Shown here one piece after another: positions 1 through 11,199 of a stretch of DNA of 64,000 bases. The translations under genes were made by a program, and so were the position numbers. Source of the stretch: Punctularia strigosozonata HHB-11173 SS5 (taxonomy: Eukaryota; Basidiomycota; Agaricomycetes; Corticiales; Punctulariaceae); NCBI RefSeq assembly GCF_000264995.1, contig NW_006767444.1:507472-571471 (forward strand). The letters run 5' to 3'. Within the stretch, counting starts at the first letter, position 1. Every line of letters begins with the position of its first letter. The notes beneath the pieces were generated by a model. That model was not told the DNA's origin, made no database searches, and saw only the letters and a list, made by a program, of their open reading frames with translations.

Positions 1-1447
1 CGAGGGGGGGGGGGGGAATTAATGAAAGGGCCGGCTGCTGCCGTCACGGCACACCCTTTCCACGTTACGAGACCAACGCGGCGGCGGCGTCTAATGGATG
101 GTCCAGGTTCCAGGGCGGCGTTACGAAAAGTCTATCAGCTGCCTTCGTGCCTTTCCTCGTGCGGGAATTGGCCCGGCGGTTTTTTCCCCTTGCTCTCCCA
201 TGTTGGCGTGGACGAAAATAATGGGCGTGTGACTCCTTCTCCTCGATGAGCCGCTGCCCTTCGAGCGAGCGCCCGTCGTGGGCGGCGCTGAATGGCTGCC
301 GCCGCCGGGACCGATTTAGAGCGTCAGCTGCGGGCGAAGGCGGAAGATGGGCCAGAAAAACGTGCGGGCGCTTATTTATGGAACAATGTCAGACCGGCAC
401 GCGTCACGAGCGCCTGAGTGACGTGTCGGAACGCAAAGAGCGAGCGCTTGTCCGCGGTATACTTGAAGTAACCAAGCGAGGGTAACCTAGACGGCGGACA
501 GAGCACGTCCCCCCGCCGAGGGATGGGGGGCATCCGCGATCCGCGGTGTAAGAGCGAAAGAACGCGGGCGGTCGCAGGGAAGTGGCGTTTTGAGTCGCCA
601 CGAGGACGACGGATAGGGTGAGAGTTTCCGAAGGGGTCGATGGCTGTCAAAACCTTGTTTCTGCATCGCAGCTTGTGGCCTGACGGTAATGGCGTGTTTG
701 CCCGGCCATGATTAGACGGCGGGGTCGTCGCGAGGCGGGGGGACAGATTGCCTCTGACAGATTGGCGTGCATGTGCGCTCCGTTCATAAATGTAAGGACG
801 GATGTAAGGATCGTAGGCGCTCGTGTAGATTCGGCTGCGGGCATCAGCCGGACTGCAGCCGGTCGCCAAACCTTAAGCTTGGTAGAAATGGGCCACGATT
901 GCGCACAGCCCGGGGCAGGAAGGGCGATGGCTTTTGTCACAGTCGGAGTTTGCGAACGAGCTCATGGCGCTTGCAGGCCCTTTCAGAGCTCGGCAGATAA
1001 GTCATGACCGCGCCTTCCCTCTCATTTCCCGATCGTCCCGCTCTCCATATCGGTAGTCCCCCCCCACTTCGCCTCGCCTCTCGTTCTCGAACGCCCTGCG
1101 GGTTCTAACAGGCGCCGGTCCATATAACGCCGTCTGCTTGCTGTGCGTCGGCTTTCCCCTCCTTCTTCCTTTCCCGCCCCCCTGCCACCGGGCTCATAGT
1201 GACGGTGCAGGTTGAGCCTGCGTTAGTCGGGAGTGTTTCGCGACGGGCCATCGCCATCATCATCCGCCCGCTTTCGAGCCCTTTCGTCTCCGCAGCCTCT
1301 GACTCTCTTACGTCCAGACTTTTTGGAAAATTCCCCGGATCTAGACGACCTTATAGAATCAGCAACGCCCGACCTCGCGCCACACACACCACGCGCGCAA
1401 ACCTCGGGCGCGCAACGACCCCCGCCGCTGAGCACCGACCTCCGACC
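1..1447. other. Left-edge non-coding stretch and probable promoter of the Rtt106-like gene
   Basis: I see no supportable gene here. A run of 13 G lies at positions 4-16 at the very edge. Short open frames on both strands lack splice context or recognisable motifs. The pyrimidine-rich stretch at about 1030-1200 and the sequence just before 1448 probably hold the promoter and leader of the next gene. The open frame of that gene extends back to an ATG at 1199, but the upstream part is compositionally unlike protein. Confidence 0.5.
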
Positions 1448-3820
1448 ATGGCGGCCCCGATGCCGATCGTGAACCCGACGCCGTACATCCAAGCCGTCGC
1501 GCCCTGGCTGCCCGCCAACTACCCGCTCAAGCTGCAATCGCTCTGCCAGTCGTCCGAGGACGTGCTCATCCTCGAGGTCGTCCTGCGCTTCCTGTGCGGC
1601 GGCGACTGCCCCCCGGACGCCGCGCCGCGCGTGCGCCAGGAGTGGGCCGAGAAGCAGCGCGCCGTCATGCTCTCCATCCAAGCCCTCCGCGGCCCGCCGC
1701 CGCCCCCCGACGTCCTCCACAAGCGCAAGTACAGCCCGGACGAGCCGGACGGCGTGCACGGCAAGCGAAGCCGGACGCACAGCGCGAACGGGAACGGGCA
1801 CGGGAACGGGCATCACCACCTTCCGCCTCCTCATCCTCATCCTCATCCCCACCCCCGGTCCCCGGCGCTCGGCCATCCCCACCCCCACCAGCCCATGCAC
1901 GGCCATCCGCACCACGCCCCGCCGGCGCACCCACACGCGCCCCCTCCCCCGGGCGGCGGCGGCGGCGGCGTACCGCCCGACGCCCCGCCGAACCACCTCA
2001 AAGTCTCCCCCGACTCGCCGACCCCGCGCTCCGCGCCGCCGATCAACGAAGACGCCCACCCGCTCTACACCGTGCACGCGCTCTCCGCGACCTCGCCCGT
2101 GCGCAAGAAGGTCGACGTCACGATCGGGCGCGAGCTCGTGCAGATGCTGCACCCCGTCACCGCCGCGATCGAGGCCACGCTCCCGGCCCACATCTTCACC
2201 CGCGCCTTCGTCCTCCCCACGCGCGGCAAGGCCCGCGCGCACTGGACCGTCGTCCTCCTCGCGAGCGACGCGCCGGGAAAGCCACAGGTGATATTCGGGA
2301 TCGACGCCGCCGCGCCCGCCGGGTACCGCACGACCGAGTACGAGCACCCGCACAACCCCGAGCCCGGCGGAGGAGGCGCGGGCGCAGGTACAGGGCACGC
2401 GACCGCGAAGGTGGCGAAGAGCATGACGCACCACCCGCGCGGGACGCCGACGATCCCGTCCCTCCGCGCCTTCCTCGCGCACCTCCCCAACGCGAAGCTC
2501 CTCGAGCCGTCCACGGCCGTGTTCAAGAGCGCGGTGCTCACCACGCCGGCGCCGACGCCGGTCTCGCCGCTCACGTCCGGCGCCGCGCCGGACAGGGCCG
2601 ACCTCGGCGGCGTGCCGGGGATCGAGGCGTACCGGGGCAGCAAGCCCGGCACGCTCTGGTTCTTCCGCGAGGGCGTACTGTGGGGCGAGAGCAAGCCGTG
2701 CGAGTTTTGGGCGGTGGAGGATCTGGCGGGCGGGGGGGAGGCGGTGAGGCTGTTGAGCGCGACGGGGAAGACGTGCTCGATTTACGTGAAGCGCGCGCCG
2801 AAGAAGAAGAAGGAGGGCGATAGACCGAAGAGCGTGAATGGCGAGGCGAATGGACGGGCGGGGAGCGAGAACGGGAGCGGAAGCGGAAGCGAGGAGGAGG
2901 AAGGGGAGGAGGAGGGGGAGGAGACGGAGTTTTCGATGGTGGACGGAAGGGAGCAGGAGCCCGTCACGGCCTGGGTGCGTGCGCACAGACACCTGTTCGG
3001 AAAAGGCGCAGACGCGGCGCACAAGAAGGCGGGCGAGGGCGCGGAAAAGGACGCAAACGGCGAAGAGAAGGGCAAAGGTAACGTCAAGCCCAACGGGCAC
3101 CCTGCCGGCGCGAACGGGAAGCAGCAGAAGGGGTACTGGGGCAAGGTCACGGTGAACAACATGCCGGATGACGACTCGGACGAGGACGACGAGAGCTACA
3201 GGCAGTCCTCAGGCTCGGACGACGGCGGATCTGCCCGGTCCTCCTCCAGCAGCAGCAGCAACCGCAGTGCAGGCTCAGCCTCGGGCTCAGCCTCGGGCTC
3301 GAATCGCTCGCCCTCGGCCGAGCACGTCAACGACAGCGAAGAGCTTAGCCCCGACAGACACCCGCTCAGCACGCAGCCCGGCGCGACGCAGAGGCGTATC
3401 TCAAAGGCCGCGGTCGAGGCCGTCGTCGACATGCTCGCGGGACCCAACGGCACCGGCAACCCGCTCGCGCAGACGCGCGCCGAAGACTCGGCGAGGGCGC
3501 GCGGCGTGCCCCCGCCCCCGCCGTACGGCATGATGAACCAGAACGGGCGCTCGGTCTCGCCCGTCGCGCGGAACCACAACGGGAACAACAGCAACAGCAA
3601 CAACGATCACGGCCAGACCCTTCACCAGAGCAACAAACATAACCACGGAAAGGCGAACGGAACCCCCCGTGCTCACGAACGCGATCACGACGACGATATC
3701 ATCATGAAAGACAAGCGCGCCGACGGCACCGGCGCTGGAAGAAAGCACGCTTTAGAGAACGTGGATATGGTCGAGAGCGAGGACGATGAAGTCGACGAGT
3801 TCGACGAACTGGACGACTAA
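1448..3820 (+). CDS. Rtt106-like histone chaperone (PH-like domain protein), single exon, about 790 aa
   Basis: Rtt106-family proteins bind histone H3-H4 through paired PH-like folds and act in nucleosome assembly and silencing. The frame is uninterrupted. I chose the ATG at 1448 for its ACCATGG context and because the conserved N-terminus (PMPIVNPTPYIQAVAPWL) begins there. Residues about 120-170 are His/Pro-rich. A first PH-like module appears to start near residue 215 (VRKKVDVTIG). The family-like second module has GTLWFFREGVLWG near residue 400 and EFSMVDG followed by AWVRAHRHLFGK near 495-510. After that come Ser-, Gly- and Asn-rich tracts, a helix (ISKAAVEAVVDML) near 650 and an acidic tail ending DEFDELDD, as is usual for histone chaperones. 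KRSR and KKKK patches suggest nuclear import. The family call rests on the FFREGVLWG/EFSMVDG pattern. The long low-complexity insertions make it larger than yeast Rtt106. Confidence 0.65.
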   Translation: MAAPMPIVNPTPYIQAVAPWLPANYPLKLQSLCQSSEDVLILEVVLRFLCGGDCPPDAAPRVRQEWAEKQRAVMLSIQALRGPPPPPDVLHKRKYSPDEPDGVHGKRSRTHSANGNGHGNGHHHLPPPHPHPHPHPRSPALGHPHPHQPMHGHPHHAPPAHPHAPPPPGGGGGGVPPDAPPNHLKVSPDSPTPRSAPPINEDAHPLYTVHALSATSPVRKKVDVTIGRELVQMLHPVTAAIEATLPAHIFTRAFVLPTRGKARAHWTVVLLASDAPGKPQVIFGIDAAAPAGYRTTEYEHPHNPEPGGGGAGAGTGHATAKVAKSMTHHPRGTPTIPSLRAFLAHLPNAKLLEPSTAVFKSAVLTTPAPTPVSPLTSGAAPDRADLGGVPGIEAYRGSKPGTLWFFREGVLWGESKPCEFWAVEDLAGGGEAVRLLSATGKTCSIYVKRAPKKKKEGDRPKSVNGEANGRAGSENGSGSGSEEEEGEEEGEETEFSMVDGREQEPVTAWVRAHRHLFGKGADAAHKKAGEGAEKDANGEEKGKGNVKPNGHPAGANGKQQKGYWGKVTVNNMPDDDSDEDDESYRQSSGSDDGGSARSSSSSSSNRSAGSASGSASGSNRSPSAEHVNDSEELSPDRHPLSTQPGATQRRISKAAVEAVVDMLAGPNGTGNPLAQTRAEDSARARGVPPPPPYGMMNQNGRSVSPVARNHNGNNSNSNNDHGQTLHQSNKHNHGKANGTPRAHERDHDDDIIMKDKRADGTGAGRKHALENVDMVESEDDEVDEFDELDD

Positions 3821-4774
3821 CCATACGTGTGCGCGATTTTTTTACTTTTTTTGCGGCCGTTCCAGGCCAGCTATCGCGCGGCATCGCTGACGTTTTTGGT
3901 TCCGATTTTTTTTTCCGCTGGAAATTTTTTACAGAGTCTCACTGATTAGGGCTCTGGCGCACGTTCAGACGTCCTATTCGGTGGAGGCGTAACTTATGGC
4001 GCCGCTCGAGGGCTGCACACACCGAGGATGAGAGTCCACGTCCGGACGCCTTATCTATGTGGCTCACCAAGCCCGCTAAATTTTATGCCGCCAAGGTCAT
4101 CCGGTCTCGCTAAAAACGATATATATCCACGTCTTTTGGTTTCTCGCCAAGTTGAAAGGGTCCCCCCGGGCGCTCCACGGCACGAACACGGAACCTCGGA
4201 ATCAGGAGCCTATAGACGTCGGCTATTTATGCAACGAACCCCGCGTCATTATTCGGTACCCACTGTACTCACCTCCCCCCCCCATCCCGTTTGCTCTCTC
4301 GCTCTTCTCTCGTAACACTATCCGGATCGTTGCCTTTTGATCGTCATCCTACCCCCCTTGGTCTCAGGTTATCGGTTTTTCTTCTCTCTTACCACCTTCT
4401 TCCACCCGCTGTATTACTGGCACGCCTTGTTTGTCTTGTCTCATCCAGAAAAATGACCTCTTGTTGTCTACTGTGGTGGTTTTTGGATGCCTGGAGGGCA
4501 AGGGTTGCCTGAGGCCTGCAGGCTTCCAAAGTATAGAATGTATTGTAGAGGCATCTTCTGGTACAGAATAGTCCATGCTACCCATGTGTCTTATCAAGCG
4601 CCCGTCTAATCTTGGCCTGATGAATTGAACGCATGTTGTCCGCGTGTCTCGTACGATCGTGCTTCGCGACTCTACACTGAGAGCGAGCTATGTAGTGCTC
4701 AGAGGCCCGGCTGACCGCCCGGCGTCAAAGAGAACGGTTGGCAGGGTTTCTATACACCCGGCCAGGGACGTTTT
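3821..4774. other. Convergent intergenic region
   Basis: This lies between the 3' ends of the Rtt106-like gene (+) and adenylosuccinate lyase (-). It is rich in pyrimidine runs and T tracts (for example around 3837-3860 and 3905-3925), as expected of 3' UTRs and polyadenylation regions. I see no gene. Confidence 0.5.
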
Positions 4775-6692
4775 TTACACGTTTAACTCCGCCTTCCCGC
4801 CGCTCGCCTTCTCGAGCGCCGCCTTGAGCTCCGCGTCCGCGAGCGCGGGCTCGACCCATTCCCTGATGAAGGCGCGCACCTGCTCCGGCGCCCTGCCGAC
4901 GAAGCTGCGCGGCTCGAGCAAACGCTCGAGGTCGGCCTTGATCGGGTCAAAGTACGGGTCGCGCCGGACGCGCTCGATGAGGTCGTTCGGGAGTCCGAGG
5001 TGCTTCACTTGGTGGGCGGCCTCGTGCGACAGCACGCGGATCTTCTCGTGCGCCTCCTGCCGGTCACCGCCCGCCTTGACGAGCGCCATGATGATGTTCT
5101 CCGTCGCCATGAAGGGCAGTTCCTGCGCGATCCGGCTCGCGATCACCTTCGGATAGACGACGAGCCCTTCCGTCACGTTCTGGAGCGTGGTGAGGACTAT
5201 GTCCGTCGTGAGGAAGGCTTCGGGTAGGGTCACCCGGCGGTTGGCGCTGCAGGACGCGCGGTGAGGCAGCGCGTTCATAGAAGAGCGGTGAAACTTTTAC
5301 CTGTCGTCCAGCGTGCGCTCGAACCATTGCGTGCTGGCGGTCATGAGGGCGTTTTGGTGTAGAACCATGAGATGCCGGGAGAGGCTACAGATCCGCTCGG
5401 AGCGCATCGGATTGCGTTTGTAGGCCATCGCAGAAGAACCGATCTGCGTAGACTCGAAAGGCTCCTCGATTTCCTGAAGCACGCCCGTAAGTTCAATACC
5501 GGGATGGCGGGGTATGAACGCTGACCTTGAGGTGGGCGAGCAAGCGTATGTCCGTCGCGATCTTGTGGGCCGTCGCACCGAAGCTAGCCAGAGGTGCTAG
5601 AACATCAATGTCGATCTTGCGAGAGTATGTCTGCGACGTGACAGGGTAGGCATAGCTGAAGCCTGAGAGCTTCGTGACGAGCGCGTCGAGTTTCTCGACT
5701 TTTTCGTGATCACCGTCGAAGAGCGCTAGGAAACTGGCCTGAGTTCCTGTCGTCCCCTTGACGCCGCGGAAACCAAGGTCGTCCCTGGCGCGCTTGATGT
5801 TGCGCAAGTCCCACAGTAGTTCCTGAGCGTCGAAAAAATAAGCGTTCCCTGGTAATACGAAAGCTATACAGCCAAGGGTCACCTGGATCCAAAGTGTCGC
5901 ACGCTTGCCGACAGTCGTGAGCTGCGCGGGCTGAAAGTGGGTGAATCCCAGCGTCGGAAGGTCGCCATATTGAGCGGCAAAGGCGGAAAAGCGGGAGATT
6001 ACCACCGCGAGCTTATGCAGCACCAGGGTCAACGCATCCCGAAGGAAGATAAGATCCGCATTGCTAATGCAGGGAGGCGATTAACGCTCATGGAGCGTGC
6101 CAAGGTACACAACACGACTTACTCGGTCACATAGCAGGACGTAGCACCAAGGCTATTGCGGGAAGTTTAGTCTATCTTGAAGAACGGAGAGCTAAGAGCT
6201 ATGGAAGAAGGCTGACTGTATGATTCCTGCAGCAGCCGGCGCGACCTGACCGAAAGTATGAACGTGCGCCATAACGTCGTGACGCCTCTTCTTCTCCTCC
6301 ACAGCTGCGATTTGAAACTGCTCTGGGGTAAGATCCTTCCGAGTAAGGAGAAGGTTAGTGACCACCTTCAACAAAGTAGACAGGCCCCGCGCGTACCAGA
6401 TTGGCCTTCATCTGTTCAACGGCCTCGTCTGAGATTGGCAGGCCCAGCTCTTTCTCTGCCATGGCCAAGTTGAGCCATAGTTGCCTCCATGTCGAGAAGC
6501 GCTTCTGAATACGTTGCACATGGAATGAGCGATATTAATGGTGGAACTAAGATCAAACACACAGCGGATGAGAAGAGATGGGCCATCTCCTTGCTCGCAT
6601 AGCGGCTGCATGGCAGGCGTGAGGCTTGAAACCAAACTTGATGAAAGAATCAACCTTGAGAGCGGCGTCTGGTACGTCTCGAAAGCTTCCAT
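4775..6692 (-). CDS. ADE13: Adenylosuccinate lyase, nine exons, 486 aa
   Basis: Catalyses two steps of purine synthesis: SAICAR to AICAR plus fumarate, and adenylosuccinate to AMP plus fumarate. It is a cytosolic homotetramer. Spliced exons (minus strand): 6692-6655, 6605-6563, 6504-6397, 6335-6217, 6152-6124, 6064-5883, 5822-5526, 5473-5301, 5246-4775. They total 1461 nt, very close to the yeast enzyme in length. Visible motifs, N to [74 protein letters not shown], the fumarase-superfamily signature [36 protein letters not shown] and the terminal LNV. All junctions are GT-AG. Nothing looks damaged. It is convergent with the Rtt106-like gene and 190 bp downstream of the citrate carrier on the same strand. 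Confidence 0.97.
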
Positions 6693-6882
6693 CGCTCTGT
6701 GTACTGGCAGCAGATGTGGTCGGAGCAAAAACCTTGCCCCTAGCCCGAAAGGCACAGAAGATTATCTCTGGTCTCGTGACTTTCATGGACCCTAACCCCG
6801 CGATGGGGTCACGGCGGCGAGGCACTTGGGAGGCATGGCCATGTATTGGTTCTGTGCTAAGCTTGACAGCATGCACATTGGA

Positions 6883-8201
6883 TCAAGGTTGCCGTCCACC
6901 AATAGCAGCTATGATCTTCTCGTATACAGTAAACACTATACCTCCACTCATCTGGAGATAGAGTCAACGAGATGAAACCTACAAACACAAGATGAAGACA
7001 CACCACAAGCCGCGCGAGCCGAGGCGTAGTTCCAGTCCAGAACCGAAGGATCCCCTCCTCTGTGAATATCCGATATCCGCAGTGGAACGAGTTCCGATAC
7101 TGCGTTCGAGCGTCCAAAGCTTGCATCCGAGTTTTGATCACACTGCGGCGACCACGAGTAAGTGACTATACTCGGTGAACGTATAGGGTGGCGCACTCGA
7201 GTGGCATGGTGGTGTAGACGGTGACGAGGCCAGCGATGGCACCGATACCGAACGTTACACCACTGGGTAATTGTTGCCCTGCCCGCGTCTGTCCTTGCAC
7301 CATCTGCTTCAAGGTCGTATAGGTCGTGAACCGTACGGCAGAGTTGGCGCCTTGCCGCATCATCTGTGCACGCGCGTAAGCCCATGTTAGCCAACCAATG
7401 TCAGACGATTCGGTACGCACCACCGGGAATAATCCTCGATAGATCCCTCGTATGCCCTCTTGCCGTACGATCTCGGTTGTTCCGTGTATCAATCCACGAT
7501 ATCGGGGGTTCGGGCTTTTTGCGTCGTCGATCAGCTTCGTTCTAGGGTTCGTGAGCATAAGAACGTGAGCACAAGTGAGAGGATGGATGGCGTACTTGAT
7601 CGTCTCCGACGGTGTCACGGCAAAGATAGCCTCCATCATCCCCGCACCCAAACCAGCTTCACGACACGGTTGTTAATTGTGGACTGCGACGAGAACGTGA
7701 ACCTTCTCATACCGACTAAACTTCGAGGCGCGCTCACTTTGCCCTCACAGAGAGCGGAATAAGTATGAAGACGTTGAATTAGGGTAGGATAAAGGCAAGC
7801 TCACCTCGGCATCCGCTAACATGCTCTTGAAGTGGTCGTAGCTAACGAATCGCACGCCGGCCTTCGTCGCGTTCCCGACCATCAAAGCCGTACATCCTGA
7901 GTAGAGCCCGATGATTCCCTTGGCGCGGACCGTGTCACGAATGACAGCTATCGGGCTCTCCCTCTATCAGGACAGAATATCCTCAGTCCACCTTCGGTTC
8001 ATACGCGCCATTAGACTTACTTTGCCACCGAACTGAGATCTTGTCTTTGCAAACTCGGCAGGATAAGTGACAAGTCTAGAGAACCAAGACAGGTTACGCG
8101 AGGTCAGTCGTGAATGGGAGGACGACTGCTTACGCCTCGACGGCTCCCGCTATTGCTCCTGCCGTCAGGGAGTGAAGCGGTTTCTCTTTTTTTCCGGACA
8201 T
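6883..8201 (-). CDS. CTP1: Mitochondrial tricarboxylate (citrate) carrier, about eight exons
   Basis: An SLC25-family inner-membrane antiporter that exports citrate from the mitochondrion in exchange for malate or other di-/tricarboxylates. The first exon starts at 8201 (MSGKKEKPLHSLTAGAIAG). The three carrier repeats are visible: YPAEFAKTR in the first, VTPSETIKTKLIDD with NPRYRGLIHGTTEIVRQEG in the second, and MPLDVIKTRMQALDA with YRIFTEEGILRFWTG in the third. These carry the PxD/ExxK-type signatures, and the MRQGANSAVRF stretch is characteristic of citrate carriers. The last exon ends GGIVFTVYEKIIAAIGGRQP with the stop at 6883-6885. Introns are short and GT-AG. It is divergent from the P450 gene across a 716 bp gap. 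Confidence 0.95.
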
Positions 8202-8917
8202 CTTTGGCGAGCGCGTATGAAAAAGCCTGAGAAGTGTATGACGGTCTTTAAGTGACGGTCTGTTGAGCAGGACGCACGCGATTGAAGCTCAAGAAAGAGA
8301 ACTTAGAGAAGAAAGCACGGATGACGCGATGTGGCTGGCGCCATTGCGCTCAGTGGCATGAGTTGCTTGTCTTATTCCTGCCACCACGTTTGGAGGATAT
8401 CGCTCTGTCGTAGCTGAATCTGTCAATGCACCTCGAATTGTGCCATTGTGATTGCGATTAGACAAAAACGTGTCGGCGCCGTGACAGCGTCCGTGCTGCT
8501 CGGGGACGCGCGTTTTTCTTTCATTTTGCTGCTCCCACCACGATTACGTTACTCACTGCAAGGTTGTGCCATACGCTTTGGTCTCTGGATACATTGAAGT
8601 CGTCAGCCAACGACGAACATGCTCAACAACACATCAGCGTCAGCGACAGCGACACCATTGGCCCATTCGGCGCGGCTGGTCGAACGAGAACGTCCGCTCG
8701 AAATCAGGCTCGTCCCAAGCTCCTAACAGGCCGACAGGAAACACCATCGCTTCGCACGCTCGCCTTCTATCTATGTCCGCAACAGACTTGAAAGACCCCA
8801 ACTTCGGACGTCACCCCGGAATGAGGTCATGAATGCACACCTTGCACGAAAGCCGGACGGATCTATAAAGCGAGGAATGTCAGCGCCGGCCGGTGATATC
8901 GCTCCCCCGAGAGCACT
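8202..8917. other. Divergent promoter region between CTP1 and the P450
   Basis: No gene is seen. This shared upstream region serves the citrate carrier (minus) and the P450 (plus). A TATA-like box for the P450 lies at 8864-8869. I recognise no specific operator. Confidence 0.5.
8864..8869 (+). promoter_or_regulatory. TATA box of the P450 gene
   Basis: TATAAA in the context ATCTATAAAGCG, about 50 bp before the start codon at 8918. This is a normal distance for a fungal core promoter. Confidence 0.6.
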
Positions 8918-11006
8918 ATGGCGGTATCCACAGAGACAGCAATGGGCGTTGCATTCCTGGCGAGCTCAGTGATCTATCTGTCCTGGCGTCTACACAACCG
9001 AGATGGTCCTAAGGGACTTCCGCTTCCTCCTGGCCCCAAACGCTGGATGCCGTGGATAGGAAACGCGTTCAGCATCCCGGTTGACCATCCATGGCTCGTC
9101 TACGAGAAATGGCACAAAACATACGGTATCGATCATCGACGTTGGTAATTTCCATTGGACTCATGCATTCATAGGCGATATGATATACGTTAAGGCGTTT
9201 GGTGCAGGGATTCTCATCTTGGGATCTCTGGAAGACTGTTCAGAACTGCTGGAAAAACGCTCAAGCAACTACTCTGATAGACCTCGATTCCCCATGGTGA
9301 CGGATCTGTAAGCAAACCAAGCTGATATCGTGTGTATTATCCAACTGACGCGACACTGGCCTCTCAGGATGGGTTGGGACTGGCTGATTGCTTTCTTGCC
9401 ATATGGAGAAAGGTGGAAAGCGCAGAGGCGTGCTATCTCCACCTTCATGAATCGCAACTTGGCCAAACAGTATCGTCCTGTACAGCTAGACGAAGCCCGG
9501 AATTTGCTCGGCCGCCTCCTAGTATCGCCCGAATTGTTCTACGATCATGCTCGACAGTACGTCATTCCCGTGCTTCATGTGTTCGTCTTGTTTTCACTTT
9601 GACACAGCATTGTTGGTGCGACGATCATGAGGATTACGTATGGCATCAAGGTTGCCCATGAGAATGACAAATATATCAAGCAGGCCGAGTTAGCCGTTTC
9701 GCAGTACGTCTCGCTCACGTTTACGAGTCCTCACCGCCTACGCAATGATTTACGATGCTCAGACTCTCCTATGCTGGCCACCCAACAAGATTCTATGCCA
9801 ATGTATTCCACTCGCGTAAGTTTCAATTCTTGATGCAACCCGAACGATCTCACAAGTGTCAATCGCATTGCAGTCACGCATGTCCCAGCTTGGTTCCCCG
9901 GAGCACAGTTTAAGCGTGATGCTGCAATATGGAAAATTGACACGACCAAGTTCTGTAACATGCCGATCGACGCTGTGAAGGCAAATATGGTTGGTTGACC
10001 GTCGTCATCTAGTTCGATGTATAAGTTGTTGATACTCTGAAATTAGGTGTCTGGGAATGCTCACCTGTCGATCGCAAGTGCGCTGCTCGAGTCACCTAAC
10101 GGACACGGAAGTCGTGCGGACACCCAAGCTTTCGCCGGAGAAGTAGCGGGTGCTGTCTACGCTGGTGCGTCATGGACAACTGCTCTCCTTGTACTCTTGC
10201 ATTTGTTCCTAACCTGATCACTGGTAGCCGGGGCACATACCGTGAGTCGAAAGCATGCGCGACTTCTGGTCCCGCTGAGGCGTTCCCGTAGACGGTGTCA
10301 ACCGTTCAGTCTTTCTTCCTCGCCATGGCGATGTACCCAGAGGCCCAGCATCGGGCCCAGAAAGAACTCGATGCTGTCGTGGGCAAATCCCGGCTTCCAG
10401 GCGAGCATGATATATATGGAATGTATTTGGTCTGACATGGATGATCGGGTACGCAGAGTTCGACGACTTGGATAAGCTTCCATATATCGCTGCAGTGTGC
10501 AAAGAACTTCTTCGCTGGATACCCGTTGCACCACTTGGTGAGCCATCGCATATAACGATTTCCATGTCATTCACGAGCTGACGATTGACTGCAGGCGTGT
10601 ACCACGCGTCCGTCAATGATGACGTGTACAAAGGCTATTATATCCCCAAGGGAACCCTCGTCGTCGGGAATACTTGGTCGGTTCCTACGCGCACACGTTA
10701 CTATTTGTGTACCCATGATATATTCAGGTCCATCCTTCACGATCCAACCGTCTATCCTGATCCAGATGCCTTCAATCCAGATCGGTTCCTCGTCGACGGT
10801 AGACTCAACCCGTCGATCCGCGACCCCGGATGTGCAGCATTCGGATTTGGGCGCGTGAGTGTACTGTCGTTGCGCATCCCCCGGATTGTCTTACGCGAGG
10901 TCATTAGAGAATATGTCCCGGAAGAGACTTTCTTGCGGATTCCCTGGCGATAATTGTCGCATCAGTGCTCGCGATGTATAACATCGATCCTCCACAGGAC
11001 GAGTAG
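8918..11006 (+). CDS. Cytochrome P450 (O-methylsterigmatocystin oxidoreductase/CYP64-like), ending at an early stop
   Basis: A haem-thiolate monooxygenase of the large basidiomycete group usually annotated as O-methylsterigmatocystin oxidoreductase-like; the substrate is unknown. It starts with a membrane anchor (about residues 8-25) and the proline hinge [16 protein letters not shown]. Next come the C-helix region (WKAQRRA), an I-helix motif AGAHTT (formed across short introns near 10228-10306), an ExxR helix (KELLRW), the PERF-like segment FNPDRFL and the haem loop FGFGRRICPGR, joined across the intron at about 10857-10908. About ten or more short introns are needed. One, 10401-10456, uses a GC donor. 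After the haem motif the frame stops at TAG 11004-11006 (...YNIDPPQDE). Relatives normally continue for some 45 residues, and a matching tail sits just downstream, so the gene may be freshly truncated. Function is uncertain. Confidence 0.85.
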
Positions 11007-11199
11007 GGTCGTCCCTGCAAGCTGCAGCCTGTCACATCCGATGGATTGGCATTGTGAGCCGCGCTACAATTATGCTTTTGACATCCTGGCTGAATGCTTC
11101 GCAAGGCACCCCGAGCGCTTTGAGTGCCTCATCACGCCTCGCTCAGCCGCTTCTCAGAAGTTAATTGAGGAATGGATGCTTTGCGAGGGACTGCAATGA
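11007..11199 (+). other. Remnant of the normal P450 C-terminal exon beyond the early stop
   Basis: Downstream of the TAG there is a plausible intron (donor at about 11008, acceptor near 11058). It is followed by an open stretch with a typical P450 tail: HPERFECLITPRSAASQKLI. This matches the family pattern of a hydrophobic strand followed by I-x-PRS. It suggests that the stop at 11004 is a recent change, or an error, and that the older gene ended at 11199. Confidence 0.6.

Noticed and set aside
1223-3100. 625-codon open frame antisense to the Rtt106-like gene
   Set aside because: Arg/Val-rich composition is the mirror of GC-rich codon use on the plus strand; no motif and no splice context.
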